From: Poriferisodalis sp965208485 | Lineage (GTDB): Bacteria > Actinomycetota > Acidimicrobiia > Acidimicrobiales > Poriferisodalaceae | Assembly: GCF_965208485.1 (NCBI RefSeq) | Contig: NZ_OZ242344.1 | Span: 1,178,001 to 1,242,000, forward strand | Reading direction: 5' to 3' | DNA: 64,000 nt | Shown here: piece by piece, positions 63,967-64,000 of the stretch | Layout of the letters: the number at the start of each line of letters is the position of its first letter | Numbering within the stretch: position 1 is the first letter of the stretch | Translations under genes and position numbers: made by a program | The notes under the pieces: model-generated | What the model saw: the letters and a program-made list of their open reading frames with translations, nothing else | What the model was told of the DNA's origin: nothing | The model's database searches: none

Positions 63967-64000
63967 AACGCACAGCGGGCAACGGCGTCGATCGCCGTTC

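Overview
The window comes from a high-GC, actinobacterial-type chromosome. Two LLM-class (F420-type) oxidoreductases, a SUF-only Fe-S assembly set with SufU, a CDP-alcohol phosphotransferase next to cinA, and many leaderless promoters (TAnnnT about 7 nt before the start codon) all fit this. An Acidimicrobiia-like lineage is my best guess, but no rRNA or other marker in the window fixes the taxon. I found no tRNA, rRNA or CRISPR array.

Region 1 (1-26.1 kb) is a defence and mobile-element island. It carries a DprA-like protein cut by the window edge, an Mrr-type restriction endonuclease, a TcmP/DUF5131 pair, hsdM, an orphan HicB-like protein, a GNAT-PIN-acetyltransferase fusion with an ASCH protein, a GHKL-ATPase/nuclease paired with a cytosine-5 DNA methyltransferase, and an unknown 445-aa protein. 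A nest of IS elements follows (IS1380, IS5, IS1380), then Schlafen-AlbA ATPase, hsdS and hsdR, and finally a HigB/HigA-ImmA module with a third gene. The type I restriction system is split: hsdM lies about 14 kb from hsdS/hsdR on the same strand, with other systems in between.

Region 2 (26.1-33.0 kb) is housekeeping: LLM oxidoreductase, cinA, pgsA, a Cu+-type P-type ATPase and a class IV aminotransferase. Region 3 (33.1-36.7 kb) has a broken AAA ATPase, an amidase and an ISL3 element with an 8-bp target duplication. Region 4 (36.7-40.9 kb) has an M20 peptidase and sufC-sufS-sufU.

Region 5 (40.9-50.1 kb) is a second accessory patch. It holds a dead acyl-CoA-dehydrogenase-like gene, a DUF3800 fragment, a deleted IS1182-type element, vapBC, and a 1299-aa zinc-ribbon/PD-(D/E)XK/RecQ fusion with a small coiled-coil partner. 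Region 6 (50.1-57.5 kb) is a minus-strand cluster: sufB, two CoA-ester lyases, a Cys-rich protein, sufD, a Rieske ferredoxin, a second sufC, pterin-4a-carbinolamine dehydratase and a Nudix hydrolase. Region 7 (57.6-64 kb) has an LLM oxidoreductase, a coiled-coil membrane protein, a gamma-carbonic-anhydrase-like protein, an S9 peptidase, a secreted protein behind a G14 tract, and a MauE-like membrane protein.

Seven short hairpin elements of 99-107 bp are scattered through the window. They fall into three terminal-repeat families but share one central motif (GCAGGTCAG) inside a small stem-loop. Several sit exactly on stop codons (CTAG or TAA). One family has the same ends as the deleted IS1182-type element. 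With the RecQ-nuclease fusion, these are the most unusual things in the window.
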